From Sanderia malayensis (lineage: Eukaryota; Cnidaria; Scyphozoa; Semaeostomeae; Pelagiidae): a stretch of 64,000 nt of DNA. The stretch spans positions 6,910,896-6,974,895 of the forward strand of contig RQOL01000660.1 of assembly GCA_013076295.1 (NCBI GenBank). The letters are read 5' to 3'. Under the pieces are notes generated by a model. The model searched no databases and was not told the origin of the DNA. It was given only the letters and a program-made list of their open reading frames with translations. Shown here in pieces: positions 37,601-49,420 of the stretch (positions within the stretch are counted from its first letter, which is position 1; each line of letters begins with the position of its first letter). The position numbers and the translations under genes were made by a program.

Positions 37601-38611
37601 TCGAAAGAAAAGGAAGAGTGGTTGACCTGAGTTTAATGCCACCATGTGCTGCCAATCTACATCTGCACATCGCAAGATCAGCTTATGTAGCAAACATATA
37701 CAGAAATGCTGACCGGTTGGAGTTAGATCTTGAGAGTCCAGTGGAACATGGCTGGGATGCAAGGGGTAACGCTTCATGGAGTGCCGAGGCCTTCCCTGAA
37801 AATGTCGAAGAGCTGCTTCTGGATGCGAACGAAGCAGATGAAGATGATTACGATGGATCGAATGATGATGCCTTGGGGGATGAATTTACGGATGACTCTT
37901 CTGATGACGAATTCTAAGAATACGACGAACAAAATGACCTCTCGGACGCAGATAAGCAATTGCATAATCTTTTGTAAATATATTTTACTAGTTCTGTTGA
38001 AATAGAAGTTCAGTGGGGCTGAGCACAATAATACCGATTTTCGAAATTAGCAACCTGAGATTGATCAAAAATGGACATTGACCATGCTCCAAATTTTAGA
38101 ATATGGACAGTGTCCGTTTTGAATACGTTTAACAGGTGCGTTCTTTGATGTTTTTTGCTGAAAACGGAGCTCAAACATGAAAACCAGGCTTTGACATGAA
38201 ATAGGGGCTCAGTGATGCTGAATTTTGATGTATGGCATCAATTTTCAACATCAGCGACCTGAAATCGATAAGAATCGCTGACTTATAAGTTTCAGGCGAA
38301 AACAAAGTTTTCACATGAAAACGAGGTTTCGGCATTGAACCGAGGCACAAAGGTGCCGAATTTTACTTTATAACCTCAATTTTTGAAATCAGCAGCCAAA
38401 AATTGATTGGAATCCATGAACTCGCCTATTTTTCGTGAATGTTAATTTTCCATCGAAAACGAGGTTGAAACATGAAATAGAGGCTCGGTGGTACCGATTT
38501 CGCCCGTATAACATCGATTTTCGGAATCAGCGTATTGAAATTGACCAAATGAAGTTGGTCTCGTAAATTCCCTCGTCGGATGACGATAGACCCCCTTCCT
38601 CGCCTGGTCTA
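31691..38611 (+). mobile_element. Academ-like DNA transposon, 6.9 kb, full length
   Basis: Left end TAGACCAGGCGAGGAAGGGG and right end CCCCTTCCTCGCCTGGTCTA are perfect inverses. The inverted repeats run ~440 bp inward (31691-32130 and 38170-38611), with few mismatches in the outer 180 bases and more further in. A 3-bp CAG duplication (31688-31690, 38612-38614) is evident because removing the element plus one CAG rejoins the receptor exon at TTCCAG-CCCTGG, as in the paralogue. It carries one four-exon gene. The 3-bp duplication plus an XPG-like nuclease domain point to the Academ superfamily; this assignment is from family knowledge and needs a search. Confidence 0.85.
32354..37917 (+). CDS. 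Academ-like transposase with XPG/FEN1-like nuclease domain, 1509 aa
   Basis: Four exons (32354-33703, 34156-35428, 35862-36404, 36554-37917) sum to 4530 bases in one unbroken frame. I start at ATG 32354 rather than the in-frame TTG upstream. Exon 1 carries Cys/His clusters that could bind zinc (HREC ~66-69, CMIC ~124-127, HSSC ~183-186). Exon 2 opens with WWDNFDRNIET (~455-465) and has acidic/His positions LDVGA (~623-627) and HLGDFH (~648-653), possibly an RNase-H-like catalytic core. Exon 4 resembles XPG/FEN1 nucleases in order: ACDTYLENSIKSRER (~1153-1167), NHEEADT (~1247-1253, like the XPG-I EAEA acidic cluster), SPSADIDIITL (~1275-1285) and FSGNDY (~1329-1334), then an acidic C-terminus. 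It would excise and insert the element in the nucleus. The open frame suggests recent activity. Confidence 0.8.
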
Positions 38612-39373
38612 CAGCCCTGGATAACCATTGTCGATTTTGACAAAACCGATGGAAGTGAGCCATATTGCGGTCTTTACGGAAAGTACGGTTATCGTTACAT
38701 GAATAGTGAAAGCAATACAACTATTCCAATTTGTGCGTATGGCTTAGCCATAGACATATTAAGGTATTTGGAAGACAAGCATGAGGTAGTTGGCATTGTG
38801 CATGTGTCGAGAGATGGACATTACGGTGGCTATAATGCCACAAGTAAAAAAGCCACTGGGCTTGTTCAAGAGATAATAAGTGGAAACGCAGATTTTGCTG
38901 TGGACATGATGGAGGAACACTCCAGACGTAAGGTTATTGAATTCGCAAAACCATATGAATTCTTGCACCATGGTATAGCATACATAAAGAATCAGAACAA
39001 GCTGGAAGGTGGTGTATTTGGTCCGTTTGATAGGACCCTATGGACAGGTATCATTCTCGTCATTGTTGGACTTATGTTGCAAATCTGGGCTCTCGAAAGA
39101 CTAAGTCCGTTGGGTAAGGTACAGAAAAATAAATGCTCCAAAATTGATACGTATCGTATTTTTGGTATATCTGAAAGCATGGAATACATTTGGGGGACAT
39201 TTTTTAGTGGTGAAATCATCCAACTAAGGCCAACCGCTACTGGAAGTCGAGTGACATCAATATTTATAGCATTTGTCTTCATCATGATTGTGGCTGTTTA
39301 CTCAGCTAATTTGATTAAGTCATTTGTTGTTGTTGATGAAACAGAGTTCATCACTGGACTTAAAGATCCCAAG

Positions 39374-40602
39374 GTAAGATAGCTATTGTAGCTTACAGGA
39401 AAAAGTATTCCTAGACTATATTTGCAAGTAATCAATTACCCTGTAATGTTGAAACCTGACATTCAGGCAGAAAGTGATTCTGGACAGATCAACTTTGACG
39501 GACGCAATTGTTGCAGATGTTTGAGTATGGCTTTTGAATCATTTTTGGCTATTCTTTTCTCATCTGGGGTTTCAAAATAGGCTGCGGCTTGTGGCTCATT
39601 ACTATATATTCCTTTGTCGTGATAAAACTAATGAGCCTATTTTCGTATATAGATAATTGAATCTTCAAATTGTTATGTTCAAAACATGGCAGTGTTCAGC
39701 AGATAGCACAAAAATCAATCATGCTGTTGACGAGAGCTTTTGACAAAACCAATATTAAAGTTTGCAATATGGAAACTTTTCAAATTTTCAAACCATTCTA
39801 TTTCAATGTGCTGGATCATGGGCTATTTTTGAGATTCAAAGATGTTTAAAAAACTTTAATCAAATTACGGGAAAGTTTTATTTAAATCTAACAGTGTTTG
39901 AAGTAAAATGAACAGTATTTTCAATATGGAAACTTTTCGGTTAGGCTATGCAGAAACGAAAGGACTGAAGCTTTACATTCACACTTACATTCATTCATAC
40001 AGTTGTAAATCTTGATCCAATTTATATATCTGCTCCTTTAGGCCCTTAAGTTTCTTCACCTGATTTAAGCAATTACGACATAAAATGTCGATTGTAAAAC
40101 TACGACAAAACTTAATTTTTCAAGCAATTTCTTAGCAACAGTTTTACCATCTGCAAAGTATCAATGAAAAAATTAGAACCTTAACTTGTGCTGAGCCTTG
40201 ACCTTTTTCATTGTTATTCTTAAATTTCCATTGCTTTCTGGCAATTTTAAGCCTCAATATTCTTATAAACTATATTCTTATAAGAAATGTAATTAATTCA
40301 TTTGAATTAAGTTTTAAACTTCTTCTGATTTAAATTAATAAATTAATTTAAATGTCAAGAAAGTTTAAAATGTTGCTTTCAAAAATAACGCTTCAAATAT
40401 GTTAAATCCTGCAAGCAAACTTTGCTGACACTTTTGGGTCTGTTGCAACAGTCTGTAGTGAGAGCGAGATGTATGTTAGTTATTAGTATGGTCCCCGTTA
40501 AAATGGACAGTTAGAGATGTTTAAAAGATTACAATGTTTCAAAGCTTTTGCCAATTAGTTTTGAATAATGACATGGACTATCTTGTTTATTTTGCGCCGC
40601 AG
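39374..40602. other. Receptor 2 intron after the DPK codons
   Basis: AT-rich intron with no element recognised. Paralogue 1 has no intron at this position, so this one was gained here or lost there. Confidence 0.5.
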
Positions 40603-41250
40603 ATAATGGATTACAATAGCAAATACAAACTTGGAACACAAATTGCAACCGCAACTGCAAACTATTTAGTACAAAATCCAGACAAAGAAGTGCGCAGAGT
40701 GTCAAAAAAGTTGATTTTCTATGCATCATACAGAGACAGCATAAACGCTTTAAAAAGCAGGTGAGAAAAACAGTTTCTAGTCAGAAGTTTATTATATGAA
40801 ATTAAGTTCAACCCTTAAATTTTTTATATGCAACTTCCATACAGCAAAATTTTCTGAATCGAAACTGTTCTAATATACTCATGAATGCTCAGCAAAAAGT
40901 AATTCTATTTTACAAGCAGCGCAATATTACTTGCTTCTACCGAAGATACATAACCGCTTAGCCTGCGTGCAGCCCCCAAACTCTTCAAAAGAGAAGAGTA
41001 GAGTATGCAAATCAATAAACGAAAAGCCCGACAACTGAGTCATCAAAGAGACTGCCCGTCTTTTGAGCATATTTGCTGCTGAATGAAGACGCTGCGTTTC
41101 TATTTATACAGGGCAATGGATGGGCCGATGCTTTCCATTTGTTGTTAGTGAAGTGAGATTGCTTGCAGATTTTTACTAAAGGAATCTTATCTGCAGAGAC
41201 GCTTAGAAAATTCTTTGTATTTATAGTTCTTGGGATTATCGTTTAATTAA

Positions 41251-41840
41251 AGCCCTGTCCACACTACACAAACTAACCCGGGTTCGACCCAGGTTTTCGT
41301 TAACCCAGGTTAGATTTTGCAGTGTGGACACAACTAACCTGGGTTCGCCCCGGGTTAGTTTAACCCATGTCCAGAGTTGGTTTCGACCCAGGTCGAACTC
41401 AGGTTAGTGTAAAAATTTCAAGTGTGGACACAAACCTGGGGCGAACCTGGGTTAGTTTTTGCAATGCATGCGCATATTTGGATTTTGCATTGCGCGCCAA
41501 AAAATATAAATACAATTTTGATCACTCACACGCAAACAATCTCACGTGGCTTCAACAAATAAATAAATTGATAAATTGAAATGGAAACTTGCACTATCAC
41601 TCCAGCACCTTTCATCTTGTTGATCGCCCTTGTGGTGGAATATATTTTTGCTTGTTTTGTTCTTGTTGCACAGCGACATGAAATTTGACTACGCGTGCGT
41701 AGCGTTAGCTAACCTGGGTTCGCCCCGACTGCGTCCACATTACAAAACGTGAAAATCAAGTGTGGACAAAACAGGGTTCGCCCCAGGTTTAATTTAACCC
41801 GGGTCGAACCTGGGTTAGTTTGTGTGGTGTGGACAGGGCT
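41251..41840. mobile_element. MITE with GCCCTGTCCACAC ends and TTAA-like target
   Basis: Left AGCCCTGTCCACACTACACA and right TGTGTGGTGTGGACAGGGCT are inverted copies. TTAA adjoins both sides with a one-base uncertainty. Inside, AACCTGGGTTCG/CGAACCTGGGTT units recur in both orientations, so strong secondary structure is expected. It is 590 bp, non-coding, in the last intron of receptor 2. Confidence 0.72.
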
Positions 41841-42605
41841 TAACAGTAAACGATATTCCAAAGACAGCTTTCCCTTTCACAGCAACATTTGCCATTTTGC
41901 GAAAAAAGAACAGAAAGTGATAAAATAAACGCGCGAGGCTTTGTATATATTTTCATACGGTGCAACGATGATTTTCTTGTTTGAAGAGTTCAAGGCAGCA
42001 CGCAGGCTGTCAGCCACCCAAGACGATATACAGTTTCAATGAGGTGTGTGTTTCCAGAAGGCAATCAGTGTGGTCTTTTGAACTCAGGAGCGCAGGGCGA
42101 TTGTTTATCTCCGTTAGGTGTGTTACTCTTTTTACTATATGGCACTGTAACTATAAGCTCTTTTCTCCTTTTGATTATTTGTTCCAGGGAGATTGACTTC
42201 TTCTTTTCTGATTACCTATCGCTAAGAATGACAGCTTCGTTGGACAAAGATTGCACGTTCAAGGTTGTGGAAGCTGACTCAAATTTTGCTGGCTTAGGAA
42301 TCTCATTCAGAAAAGGCTCACCTTGGAAAAGAAAGCTCAACCTAGCCTCTGTTGCCATTGCCGATTCAGGCGAGAAGGATCGATTATTAAAGTTTTGGTT
42401 TGGTGACAGCAAATGCAAAACAACTAATGGTTTTCGCCCACTTGGCATAAGCAATTTGGAAAATTTATTCATTTGGGCTTCGTGTGGTATTTGCGGCTGC
42501 ATAATTATAATGTTAATAATATATGCTTGGAGGGGAATGATTACGCTATATAATATTTTTAAAAAAGCTAATCAACCAATAGAAAGCCCTACATTATCAG
42601 CTTAA

Positions 42606-43069
42606 CAATATTTTTCTTGGGATATTTGCCAAGCCAGTTTCACAAACTGCTTTCAGAAAATTTACCTTCTAAATTTTATGAATTAGTGCCGGAGGAAAGT
42701 ATTATGATAAAAAATATTGCAGATGCACCAAATTGCACAACACTTTGGATTGTGAACCCGTATAACTTCACAATTGTGCTTAAGGTAGTTCAAAGTCAAA
42801 CAAACTTTGCCTTTAATGATACATTGTTTGCACCCGCCTTCTGGGTGCTTATGACTCTGTCCAAATGTAGCAGCTATTTCTGTTTTGAAATTAAGAGATG
42901 TTGCCTGATAAACAATTTCATTCATATATCAATTGCAGTTTTAAAGAATGTTCTACTTTCTTTGAATTTTCTCGTCAACTCTAGCTCTTTGAAATGAAAA
43001 GAGACCTGTAAGCAAAGTCGTAAGTAAATTAGATAAACATGTTTATGTTGGGTAAAAATTTAAAAAAGC
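42606..43069. other. 3' flank of receptor 2
   Basis: A 126-codon ORF (42617-42997) follows the receptor stop but shows no recognisable domain and probably belongs to the 3' UTR. A candidate AATAAA is at 43078-43083. Confidence 0.4.
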
Positions 43070-43960
43070 TTACAATCAATAAACACAACTGTGTTAAAGT
43101 CAAACTGTACGAATATGCAACGAAAACGAACTGAGCCAGCTCAAACTCTCTGAAGCCCCAGTAACGACGTGCACGAGGCTTTATGCTTATAGACAAAAAC
43201 TCAACAAGAGTAACTTAGTGAAGTTGCAAAGAAGGGTGGAAAATTGAGCATAAAACAATGTTGTGCATATCGGCCATAAATCGCAACTCAGTCTTTAAAA
43301 TGCAGCTATGTTTCACAATCAATAAACACAAGTGTGTTAAAGTCAAGCTGTAAGGATATACAACGAAAACGAACTTAGCCAACTCACAGTCTCTAAAGCC
43401 CCAGTAATGACGTACATAAGGAGTTGTGCCTGTAGCTAAAAACGTAGCAAGAGTAATTTAGTCAAGTTGCAAAAAGTGGTGAAAAATTGAGCATTAAACA
43501 GTGATATGCATTACCGGTCATTAAATGCAACTGGGTTTTGAAATGAAGCACGGTTTCACAATCAATGAATACAACTGTGCTAATCTCAAACTGCACGAAT
43601 AAACAACGAAAAAGAACTGTGCCAACTGCCAGGCTCTAAAGGCTCGGTAATAATGTACATGATGCTTTATGCCTGTAGCTAGAAACTCTGCAAGAGAAAC
43701 TTAGTCAAGTTGCAAGTTACAGTGAGCATAAAACAGTGCTGTGCATATTGGTCATAAGACGTGACTCTGTTTTGAAATGAAGCACTATTTCACAATCAAC
43801 AAACACAATTCTGTTAAAGTCACACTGTACGCATTTACAACGAAAACGAACTGAGGAAACTCGTAGTTTCTAAAGCCCCAGTAATGCCGTACATAAGGCT
43901 TTTTTGCCTGCCGCTAAAACCCAAAGAAGAGCAATGTAGTCATGTTGCAAAGAAGGATGC
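43070..43960. repeat. Tandem repeat of ~240 bp, nearly four copies
   Basis: CACAATCAATAAACACAA and its variants start units near 43072, 43314, 43556 and 43791, giving periods of about 242, 242 and 235. Each unit also contains AACGAAAACGAACT, GCCCCAGTAA and a TTAGT.AAGTTGCAA block. Copies differ by scattered substitutions. The array starts right after receptor 2 and includes its likely polyadenylation signal. Confidence 0.85.
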
Positions 43961-44668
43961 GTGTGTATCAAATAATATAAGATAAATAATAGATTAAAAT
44001 AATAATAATGTTGATAAATAAAGAAAAAATGTAAAGGGTAGTCACAGCCATGCAGACCAATAGGAAGCAATACGCATCCGTGATCTAGATTGTTAATCCG
44101 AGAGCACATGAACTATAAGTGGGGCGTACTGGCAATATGTCTATGTGAAAAGAATGAATAGTTTGATGGAAACATTGTAGTAGAAAAATGTTTGTGTGCG
44201 AATCTTCAGCTATCAACCTGGATCAGCATTTAGGGGGTTTAATGACAGTACGCTTTCATGACCACAGGCCCCCCAGCACCCTCATGGGCACTTTCGCACC
44301 AGTAAAGTGTATGTAGAAAGAAGAGATTGCGATAAATGTGGCGCGCAAAGTTGATCAGCTAGAGTGACAGAAGCGCATTAGATACAACGACCAATGGAAA
44401 GGTCCAGTAGGGTTGTAGAAATATGACAAATGCGAGGAGAATGATCTCGAAGAGGGGCAAGAGAGAAACTGTATTTGTGTATACATATACGGAAGTGTAT
44501 GACGAATTGACAGTTGGAAAAATTGCATTATTATTACCACGATGTATTTTGGTCATGACATAAATATTGACAACAACAACTATAAAGCAATGGGCAATCA
44601 GAATAATATTGTTTATGCAACAAACGATTGAATTGAATTGGCACCTAGGCCCGCTGAAAAATGCCGAA
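43961..44668. other. Stretch between tandem repeat and LTR element
   Basis: AT-rich with short low-complexity runs. No gene or element ends recognised. Confidence 0.4.
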
Positions 44669-44672
44669 CAGC

Positions 44673-45049
44673 TTTAGTAAATACGAGATTTGAATACTTA
44701 CTAACAGACTATTAACAGTCTTACCAAATGTTTTGGTTCGTGTCGATTTTATTCGAGATTCTGGAGGTTTCAGAGATGAAAACAAACAACTTGTGATTTT
44801 ATAGATTTTCTTGGATGAACAACTGGAACTAACAATAACTAACTAACTAAATCAAGTGACGAATATATATATTAGTAAAAGGGAATAGGAAGATAATTTT
44901 ATGTGCGTAAGCAATGAGTAATAATGTAAAACTAGGAATTACAAAATATTTATTTTAGAAACGTTGTATATATATCTATGATAGCGTCATCTGGGAATGA
45001 CCCAGGAAGTAAACGAGCTGAAACTGACGTCAGCGGGGAATCTACTACA
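44673..45049 (-). repeat. 3' LTR of the Ty3/gypsy element
   Basis: 377 bp, same sequence as 49421-49797. Contains TGACGTCAGCGGGG near its outer edge and an AT-rich centre that may hold the promoter. Confidence 0.92.
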
Positions 45050-45192
45050 TAGCTCCCCCCCTAGAAGGCAAGTGGAGCGAAGCATTCGATATAAACGACG
45101 ACTAATAATACAAGTGAAACGACAAAAAATTGTGAAATAAAGTTTAAAAAATTGTTTGCCAAACCGAGTGGTGCCAGGGCTAATAGTTTTTC

Positions 45193-48100
45193 TTACGGAT
45201 CAAAGCCGTATCTTTCGGGAAAGTGAACTCTACGACCAGAACGAGTTTTCTGTGAGGGAACCATCGTGGGTGTGTGCGAGATGGGTTCTGATATTTCTGG
45301 TTGGGATGTCGTCGGTTCTACATGAGGTGCGTCGGGAAGCGTCGGTTGTAAATAATTCGCATCGAGGTGAGCCACTTTCAAACGATCGAGAGAAACAGTT
45401 TTGTGATGACCGTTGATCTCAAGTACAAAGTGTTTTTCGTTGCGTGTTAAAACTTTGTACGGGCCGTCGTAAGGCGTCTGTAGTGGCTTGCGGACTGCAT
45501 CACAGCGGACGAATACATGTGTACATGTCCGCAGATCGGTTGGAATGTGGGACGACGTTGATTGTTGGCGAACGGGAACGGCCGATAGACGTTGCATGGC
45601 GTAACGAAGACGATCAGCGTAATTTGCAGGGTCAAGATTCTCTGTGTTGTTTGTGTCGAAGAATTGACCAGGTAAACGGAGTGTTGTACCAAAAACGAGT
45701 TCAGCGGGTGAACAATCAATATCAGTTTTGATCGTGGATCGAATGACGAGCAGAATTAGTGGAAGCAACTCGGTCCATTTGGTGGTGTCTGGTTGAGCCT
45801 TGAGCGACGACTTTAAATGACGATGAAAACGCTCGATCATCCCGTTTGCACTATGGTGGTAAGCGGTGGTACGGATGCGTTTGATTCCGAGTAGTGATGT
45901 TAGGGAATGAAATAGTGCAGACTCAAATTGTGCTCCGCGATCTGTTGTGATCGTAGTAGGTACACCAAATGTGGAAATCCAATGCGTAACGAGAGCTTGA
46001 GCGCATGTTTCAGCTGTGATGTCGGAAATCGGAATAGCATTTGGCCAACGAGTGAAGCGATCGATGCATGTAAGCAAATATCGATGTCCATTAGAAGGTG
46101 GCAGTGGACCAACTAAATCGATATGAACATGTGCAAAGCGAGCATCTGGCGTGGCAAATGTTCCGAGAGGAGCGACAGTGTGGCGTTGTATTTTGGCTTT
46201 CTGACATTGTAGACATGCACGAGTCCATTGGCGGATGTCTGTGTTAATGTGGGGCCAAACATAGCGAGCTGTGATCAAGTTTTGCGTGGCGCGAATACCG
46301 GGGTGTGAGATGTTGTGAAGGTTGTCGAAAACAATGCGTCGATATAACCGGGGTACATAGGGCCGTGGATTATCTGTCGAAAGGTCGCATAAGATTGTAC
46401 CGGTTGCGTTTTGGATCGGGAAGGCTTTCAAACGAAGAGATGATGAACACTGCAGAGTGGGTAAGTCAGGATCTTCTTGTTGTGCTTTTGCAAGTTGTGT
46501 GAAATCAATCGGTTGAACGGCTTGTAACGAGTTGATTTCAGTTCTCGACAATGCATCTGCAACAACATTTTCCTTGCCTTGAATGTGGCGAATGTCCGTT
46601 GTAAATTGAGAGATATAATCGAGATGACGTATCTCTCGCGGTGAATGGCGATCGGCTGATGCTGACAGAGCATATGTTAGTGGCTTATGGTCGGTCAAGA
46701 TGTAAAACGGGCGTCCTTCGAGGCAGTGACGAAAATGGCGAAGGGCAAGATACACAGCTAGCAGCTCCCGTCCAAAAGTGCTGTACTTTGTTTCTGCCGG
46801 CTGTAAGCGTTTTGAGAAAAACGAAATTGGCTTCCATTGTCCGTCAATATGTTGCTGTAGTACACCACCGATAGCGAGATCGGACGCGTCGACCATTAGA
46901 CAATAAGGATCCGTAGGCGATGGGTGTACAAGCATTGTTGCAGTGGCAAGCGCTGACTTGATGGCTTGGAAAGCGGCTAAGGCGTTGTCAGATAGTTCCA
47001 GAGCGGTTTTAGGTCTTCTACCAGCTAATAAATCCGTTAACGGTTGTACGATTTGGGCACAGTTTGGTACAAATCGGCGATAAAAATTTACCAATCCAAG
47101 AAATTCCCGTAACTTCCTTAGTGATGTCGGTGCAAGAAATTCGCGTATTGCAGTAACCTTTGATTGAAGAGGTGAGATACCGGAGGCTGATATCTGATGG
47201 CCGAGGAAATCCAACGAGGCTGCGCCGAATACACATTTTGATTGTTTTACGACAAGTCCGTATTCAGCAAGTCTTTCGAAGAGTTTTGTCAGATGCATGA
47301 GGTGTTCCGATTCTGACGAGCTAGCGATGAGCAAATCGTCTATGTAAGCATACACAAAATCCAAACCATGTATAACCTCGTCAATGAAGCGTTGAAATGT
47401 CTGTGCCGCGTTTCGAAGTCCGAAAGGCATTCGCATAAATTCGAAAAGACCAAAAGGGGTTGTGATAGCAGTTTTCGGTATGTCCTCCGGGGCGACCGGA
47501 ATCTGGTGATAGGCACGCACCAAATCGATTTTAGAAAATATTTTTTTTCCATGTAAACCAGAAGCGAAATCGTGAATATGTGGTATTGGGTACCGATCCG
47601 GGACAGTGCTGTTGTTTAGGGCTCGGTAATCGCCACAAGGTCTCCAATCGCCAGCAGTTGGCTTTGGCACCATATGGAGAGGCGAGGACCAGCTGCTGTT
47701 TGATGTACGGATAATGCCGAGTTGAAGCATGTGTTCGAATTCCTTCTTAGCTATGGCCAATCTGTCAGATGCGAGTCGGCGTGGTCGACTAAAAACAGGT
47801 GGGCCTTTTGTTTGAATGTGATGCTTTACCGTATGTTTGACGGCCTTTTCGTCGTAATCTTGGCGCGCGAGTGACGGAAATTTTTGTAGTAGTACAAGGT
47901 AGGGCGATGACAAAGTGGGAATGGCAAACATCGGACGAGGCGACTCGAATGAGCTTCGAACTCCTTGTATCGTTAAATTGGTTGTTGTATCGATGAGCTT
48001 TCGATGGCGTACGTCAACTTTTAACGCGTAATACGATAAAAAATCAGCTCCGAGAATGGGTGTTTGAATATCAGCTATAATGAATATCCATCTGTAGGTG

Positions 48101-48438
48101 CGACGAAGTCCGAGATCTAGAGTATGTGATCTTTCGCCGTACGTAGCTATTGAGGATTGATTTACAGCTTGAAGTTGCAGTGAAGAAGGATGATTGTTAC
48201 GTTTTTCGATGGCTTGACATGGGATTACACTTACATCTGCGCCAGTGTCGACTAAAAAGCGTGTACCGGAGCATTTATCCGTAATGAAGAAAAGACGACT
48301 AGAAGAAGTGGAGCCAGGGTGACTTGCCGCCATCAGTCTCTGGCTGGAGCGTTTCCCTGCAACTGTTGTTGTTGTTGTTGTTGTTGTGGGTTGGAACTTG
48401 GAAATTCGGGTTGTATAAAGGCGCACGGCTGTTCGCAT
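45193..48438 (-). CDS. pol: Pol polyprotein of the Ty3/gypsy element
   Basis: A 1081-residue uninterrupted ORF. It holds an aspartic protease ([11 protein letters not shown], ~62-72), reverse transcriptase with YAYIDDLL (~362-369), RNase H beginning MVDASD (~514-519), and integrase with the HHCC zinc site (His 707 and 711, Cys 741 and 744) and catalytic Asp 773, Asp 832 and Glu 868. A C-terminal region follows. All these key residues are present, so the enzyme looks functional. The stated start is the first codon of the open stretch; natural expression is probably by frameshift from gag. Confidence 0.93.
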   Translation of the reverse strand: MRTAVRLYTTRISKFQPTTTTTTTTVAGKRSSQRLMAASHPGSTSSSRLFFITDKCSGTRFLVDTGADVSVIPCQAIEKRNNHPSSLQLQAVNQSSIATYGERSHTLDLGLRRTYRWIFIIADIQTPILGADFLSYYALKVDVRHRKLIDTTTNLTIQGVRSSFESPRPMFAIPTLSSPYLVLLQKFPSLARQDYDEKAVKHTVKHHIQTKGPPVFSRPRRLASDRLAIAKKEFEHMLQLGIIRTSNSSWSSPLHMVPKPTAGDWRPCGDYRALNNSTVPDRYPIPHIHDFASGLHGKKIFSKIDLVRAYHQIPVAPEDIPKTAITTPFGLFEFMRMPFGLRNAAQTFQRFIDEVIHGLDFVYAYIDDLLIASSSESEHLMHLTKLFERLAEYGLVVKQSKCVFGAASLDFLGHQISASGISPLQSKVTAIREFLAPTSLRKLREFLGLVNFYRRFVPNCAQIVQPLTDLLAGRRPKTALELSDNALAAFQAIKSALATATMLVHPSPTDPYCLMVDASDLAIGGVLQQHIDGQWKPISFFSKRLQPAETKYSTFGRELLAVYLALRHFRHCLEGRPFYILTDHKPLTYALSASADRHSPREIRHLDYISQFTTDIRHIQGKENVVADALSRTEINSLQAVQPIDFTQLAKAQQEDPDLPTLQCSSSLRLKAFPIQNATGTILCDLSTDNPRPYVPRLYRRIVFDNLHNISHPGIRATQNLITARYVWPHINTDIRQWTRACLQCQKAKIQRHTVAPLGTFATPDARFAHVHIDLVGPLPPSNGHRYLLTCIDRFTRWPNAIPISDITAETCAQALVTHWISTFGVPTTITTDRGAQFESALFHSLTSLLGIKRIRTTAYHHSANGMIERFHRHLKSSLKAQPDTTKWTELLPLILLVIRSTIKTDIDCSPAELVFGTTLRLPGQFFDTNNTENLDPANYADRLRYAMQRLSAVPVRQQSTSSHIPTDLRTCTHVFVRCDAVRKPLQTPYDGPYKVLTRNEKHFVLEINGHHKTVSLDRLKVAHLDANYLQPTLPDAPHVEPTTSQPEISEPISHTPTMVPSQKTRSGRRVHFPERYGFDP

Positions 48439-49280
48439 TTGTGTGCTTGTATTCCGAACTTCTTGTGGTACCAGCAGATTCTGGAGCGGTCAGGTGACTG
48501 AGATTGCATACGAGGCTGTTGTCTTTGAAATGGAGATCTCCCACGTGATTGGAAACGGCCTCGAAAAGAATTCTGTGTTGTCAGCTGACTTGTGAGGGCC
48601 TGGATTTGCATCGTAAGCTGATTGATTTGACCTTGCATGTCTTCAATTTTGTTGTTTAATGGCACAGTGTTTTGAGTAGTTACTGCAGAAATGACTTGGG
48701 GTGGACCAGCAACTTCTAATATCTTATCGGCTAGTGCTGCTAAATCGTCAAGTGGAACGGTGTCTGGCGAGGAAGCAAGGATCAACTGAGCATTTCTTGG
48801 AAGACGTTGAAGGAACAGTTGACGAAGGATGCTTGGTTCAAGGTTGTTTCCACCTTGAAGCTGTTGCATACGCCGAAGAAGTTGCGATGGCTTGCTATCA
48901 CCAAGCTCTTCAGCAATCAATAGCTGGTGAAGTCTTTTCTGTTCGGACGTGGATGTTCGTTTGATCAGTGCCTCTTTCAAACGATCATATGGATTCTGTG
49001 CTGGTCTATGAACGAGGAGGTCACGTACTTCTTGGGCTATCTCTGGCTGAAGGATAGCTACAACGTAGTTAAATTTTGTATTTTGAACATTGATGCTCCT
49101 AGCCTCAAACTGGCATTCTACTTGTGCAAACCACAGCTCTGGATCGTTGGGCCAGAATGGTGGCAGTTTCAGACTTACTGCTGCTACTGGTTGAAGTGGA
49201 ACAACTCCAGGGTGTCCTGTTGGTGAAGCTGATGATGAAGGCAAGCTAGCACCAGTAGTAGAAGATTCTGTAGGATTCAT
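48333..49280 (-). CDS. gag: Gag protein of the Ty3/gypsy element
   Basis: A 315-residue ORF starts at ATG about 140 bases inside the 5' LTR. It is Gln- and Pro-rich at the N-terminus. The middle resembles retrotransposon capsid ([10 protein letters not shown] near residue 50; [11 protein letters not shown]). Near the C-terminus is a Cys/His cluster [18 protein letters not shown], a non-standard zinc knuckle often placed there in this kind of element. The protein packages element RNA. It overlaps pol by about 106 bases; pol is in the -1 frame, so pol is probably made by -1 frameshifting. The overlap contains a (CAA)n run coding for poly-Gln in gag and poly-Thr in pol. Confidence 0.85.
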   Translation of the reverse strand: MNPTESSTTGASLPSSSASPTGHPGVVPLQPVAAVSLKLPPFWPNDPELWFAQVECQFEARSINVQNTKFNYVVAILQPEIAQEVRDLLVHRPAQNPYDRLKEALIKRTSTSEQKRLHQLLIAEELGDSKPSQLLRRMQQLQGGNNLEPSILRQLFLQRLPRNAQLILASSPDTVPLDDLAALADKILEVAGPPQVISAVTTQNTVPLNNKIEDMQGQINQLTMQIQALTSQLTTQNSFRGRFQSRGRSPFQRQQPRMQSQSPDRSRICWYHKKFGIQAHKCEQPCAFIQPEFPSSNPQQQQQQQQLQGNAPARD

Positions 49281-49420
49281 TGTAAGAACAGTACGTACGA
49301 AGCTTACTAATATCCAAATATCGAGATTGAACGATGTGTGTAATCGAAATTAAAATATAGGCCAAATACTCAAATGTATGTCTCTGAAGAACGAATACTC
49401 GGTCACTTCGTGGTCACCAA

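Larger units (their letters stand above)
20064..42605 (+). pseudogene. Ionotropic glutamate receptor, NMDA-like (paralogue 2), broken by a transposon in exon 3
   Basis: Exons: 20064-20429, 27729-28231, 31534-31690 plus 38615-39373 (one exon split by a 6.9 kb element), 40603-40760, 42188-42605. Apart from the split all joins keep phase, and the plan matches paralogue 1 except for an added intron after FITGLKDPK. The product would be a ligand-gated channel: signal peptide in exon 1 (~residues 8-26), amino-terminal domain in exons 1-2, S1 with the conserved Arg (SRRKVIEF), M1, pore loop, M3 with VYSANLIKSF, S2 with the ligand Asp (FFFSDYLSL), and M4 before the TAA at 42603. The insertion follows codon CAG in S1 and brings TAG as the next codon, so this allele should be truncated before the channel unless the element is removed. 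No other frameshift or stop is seen, so the break is recent or the site polymorphic. Confidence 0.85.

Noticed and set aside
42617..42997. 126-codon ORF after receptor 2
   Set aside because: Directly after the receptor stop with no domain. Best read as 3' UTR.
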